A stretch of DNA of 7,039 nucleotides from Candidatus Rifleibacteriota bacterium (GTDB taxonomy: Bacteria; Riflebacteria; Ozemobacteria; Ozemobacterales; Ozemobacteraceae): assembly GCA_029560455.1 (NCBI GenBank), contig JAKQKW010000036.1, positions 1-7,039 on the forward strand. Reading direction: 5' to 3'. Both the position numbers and the translations under genes were made by a program. The first letter of the stretch is position 1. Each line of letters begins with the position of its first letter. Shown piece after piece: positions 6,195-7,039 of the stretch. The notes under the pieces were generated by a model. It ran no database searches, was not told the origin of the DNA, and saw only the letters and a program-made list of their open reading frames with translations.

Positions 6195-7039
6195 TCAGGC
6201 TCTGGCCATGGCCAGGGCGGCCAGTTCGTAGAAACGGCCCATATCTGGTTGATACAAAAACAGCAGAAGGTCACGCCGGCCGTTACGGGTATGAATCAGG
6301 CGCATGAGCGTGTATGTATCGGTTTTGAGCCGCTTGTTGCCGGCGAGCTGCAGCGCCTTCTGTTCGAGGCTGCCGACCAGCTGAGCATCGATCTGTCCTT
6401 TGATCATAGCAACGAAACGGCGCAGGTTAACCTTTTCGCTGTGAATTACGATGATTGAGTCGGTGTATCTCTGGTAACGATCGAGAAGTTCAATATCCTT
6501 GTCTTCGATAAAATGCGGGCGTTTGTCGCAGACAGCCTGATTGTGAACGGCGATGATTATCGTCAGGCGGCCGGCGGCGGCAATCTCGCGCATCTGCTTG
6601 AGGCAGGCGGCCGGGCCGTCGACAAAGTCAGATTCGCAGACTGAATCGATGAGAACGAGTTTTTCGCCATCACCGGGCATCATTGCGGCCAGTTGCTGAA
6701 TTTCGCGTGGGTCTAGGCCATGTCGGCCCGTATCGACGCCCGAAAAGAACAGTTTCGCCGGCAGCAGTTCATGCAGCTTATCATAGGCTGCGGCAAGGCC
6801 GTTTCGCGCATTTTCGCCAACCGCTCCGGCAATCGCCAGATGTCCCTGTAGGTCGCTGAGGTTGAGCCCGGCGGTGCTTGCCGCTGCCCGCAGCGCAAAA
6901 TCACGTAACGAATGTTCGTAAGAAAGATAGAGAATCGGCACGTCGGCCTTTACGGCAAGGGCCTGCTGCATCAGCAGTGATGCTTTGCCTGATTCGCGCG
7001 GCCCGATTACCAGATGCACACCGCCATGTGCCCAGCCGC
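6195..7039 (-). CDS. DnaB/RecA-like P-loop ATPase, N-terminus beyond the window
   Basis: The visible 281 residues resemble the C-terminal ATPase domain of DnaB-type helicases. Reading in from the right edge, GWAHGGVHLVIGPRESGK parallels the DnaB lead-in and Walker A. YLSYEHSLRDFALR parallels motif H1a with its glutamate, LVLIDSV is Walker B with aspartate, and IIIAVHNQAV followed by YTDSIIVIHSEK parallels motifs H3/H4. The GTG at 7017-7019 is probably internal, because the frame is open to the window edge and the residues before it match the family. The Walker A reads GKAS, with alanine where Ser/Thr normally coordinates magnesium, and the DnaB H3 glutamine-asparagine pattern is altered. ATPase activity is therefore uncertain. 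It may be a diverged helicase, a KaiC/RAD55-like regulator or a non-catalytic relative. The gene ends at TGA (6195-6197), five bases before acyP, so the two are probably cotranscribed. Confidence 0.75.
   Translation of the reverse strand, partial: GWAHGGVHLVIGPRESGKASLLMQQALAVKADVPILYLSYEHSLRDFALRAAASTAGLNLSDLQGHLAIAGAVGENARNGLAAAYDKLHELLPAKLFFSGVDTGRHGLDPREIQQLAAMMPGDGEKLVLIDSVCESDFVDGPAACLKQMREIAAAGRLTIIIAVHNQAVCDKRPHFIEDKDIELLDRYQRYTDSIIVIHSEKVNLRRFVAMIKGQIDAQLVGSLEQKALQLAGNKRLKTDTYTLMRLIHTRNGRRDLLLFLYQPDMGRFYELAALAMARA

Noticed and set aside
5884..6231. Plus-strand open frame (115 codons) opposite acyP
   Set aside because: It is antisense to a clear acylphosphatase gene and has no recognisable domain.
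5768..6274. Arginine-rich minus-strand open frame (168 codons) across acyP
   Set aside because: It overlaps the acylphosphatase, whose catalytic residues are in place, and also spans the XRE-ImmA start and promoter. Its low-complexity Arg/Pro content is typical of a shadow in GC-rich DNA.

Overview
This is a bacterial window holding three blocks. The organism cannot be named from the sequence. Hand counts of sample lines suggest a genome of moderately high GC (about 60% in the right-hand block), with two lower-GC stretches that look acquired.

Block 1 (2-4117, + strand) is a Type III restriction-modification operon, mod then res, separated by a single base. The mod gene enters from the left edge and is broken by an apparent one-base deletion at about 304. 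The frameshift separates catalytic motif IV (DPPY) from the target-recognition region and motif I (FTGSG). The middle of mod (about 301-1080) is roughly 41% GC, against 55% before it and 48% after it. This pattern fits a swapped target-recognition segment. The res gene is intact, with superfamily 2 helicase motifs and a C-terminal PD-ExK nuclease.

Block 2 (4154-5823, - strand) is a translationally coupled pair that converges on res. An XRE-type HTH fused to an ImmA/IrrE metallopeptidase comes first, followed by a DUF4411 PIN-like protein. An extended -10 promoter with a perfect TATAAT lies just upstream, and translation of the first gene appears to begin at GTG. The pair resembles a toxin-antitoxin-like or defence-associated module. 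Blocks 1 and 2 together look like a small defence island.

Block 3 (5893-7039, - strand) is GC-rich and looks like resident genome. It carries a DnaB/RecA-like P-loop ATPase that runs off the right edge, followed five bases later by a complete acylphosphatase gene. The ATPase has an unusual Walker A (GKA in place of GKT/S). The base-composition step at about 5860-5895 is the probable right edge of the island. No tRNA, rRNA, CRISPR array, insertion sequence or clear rho-independent terminator was found.
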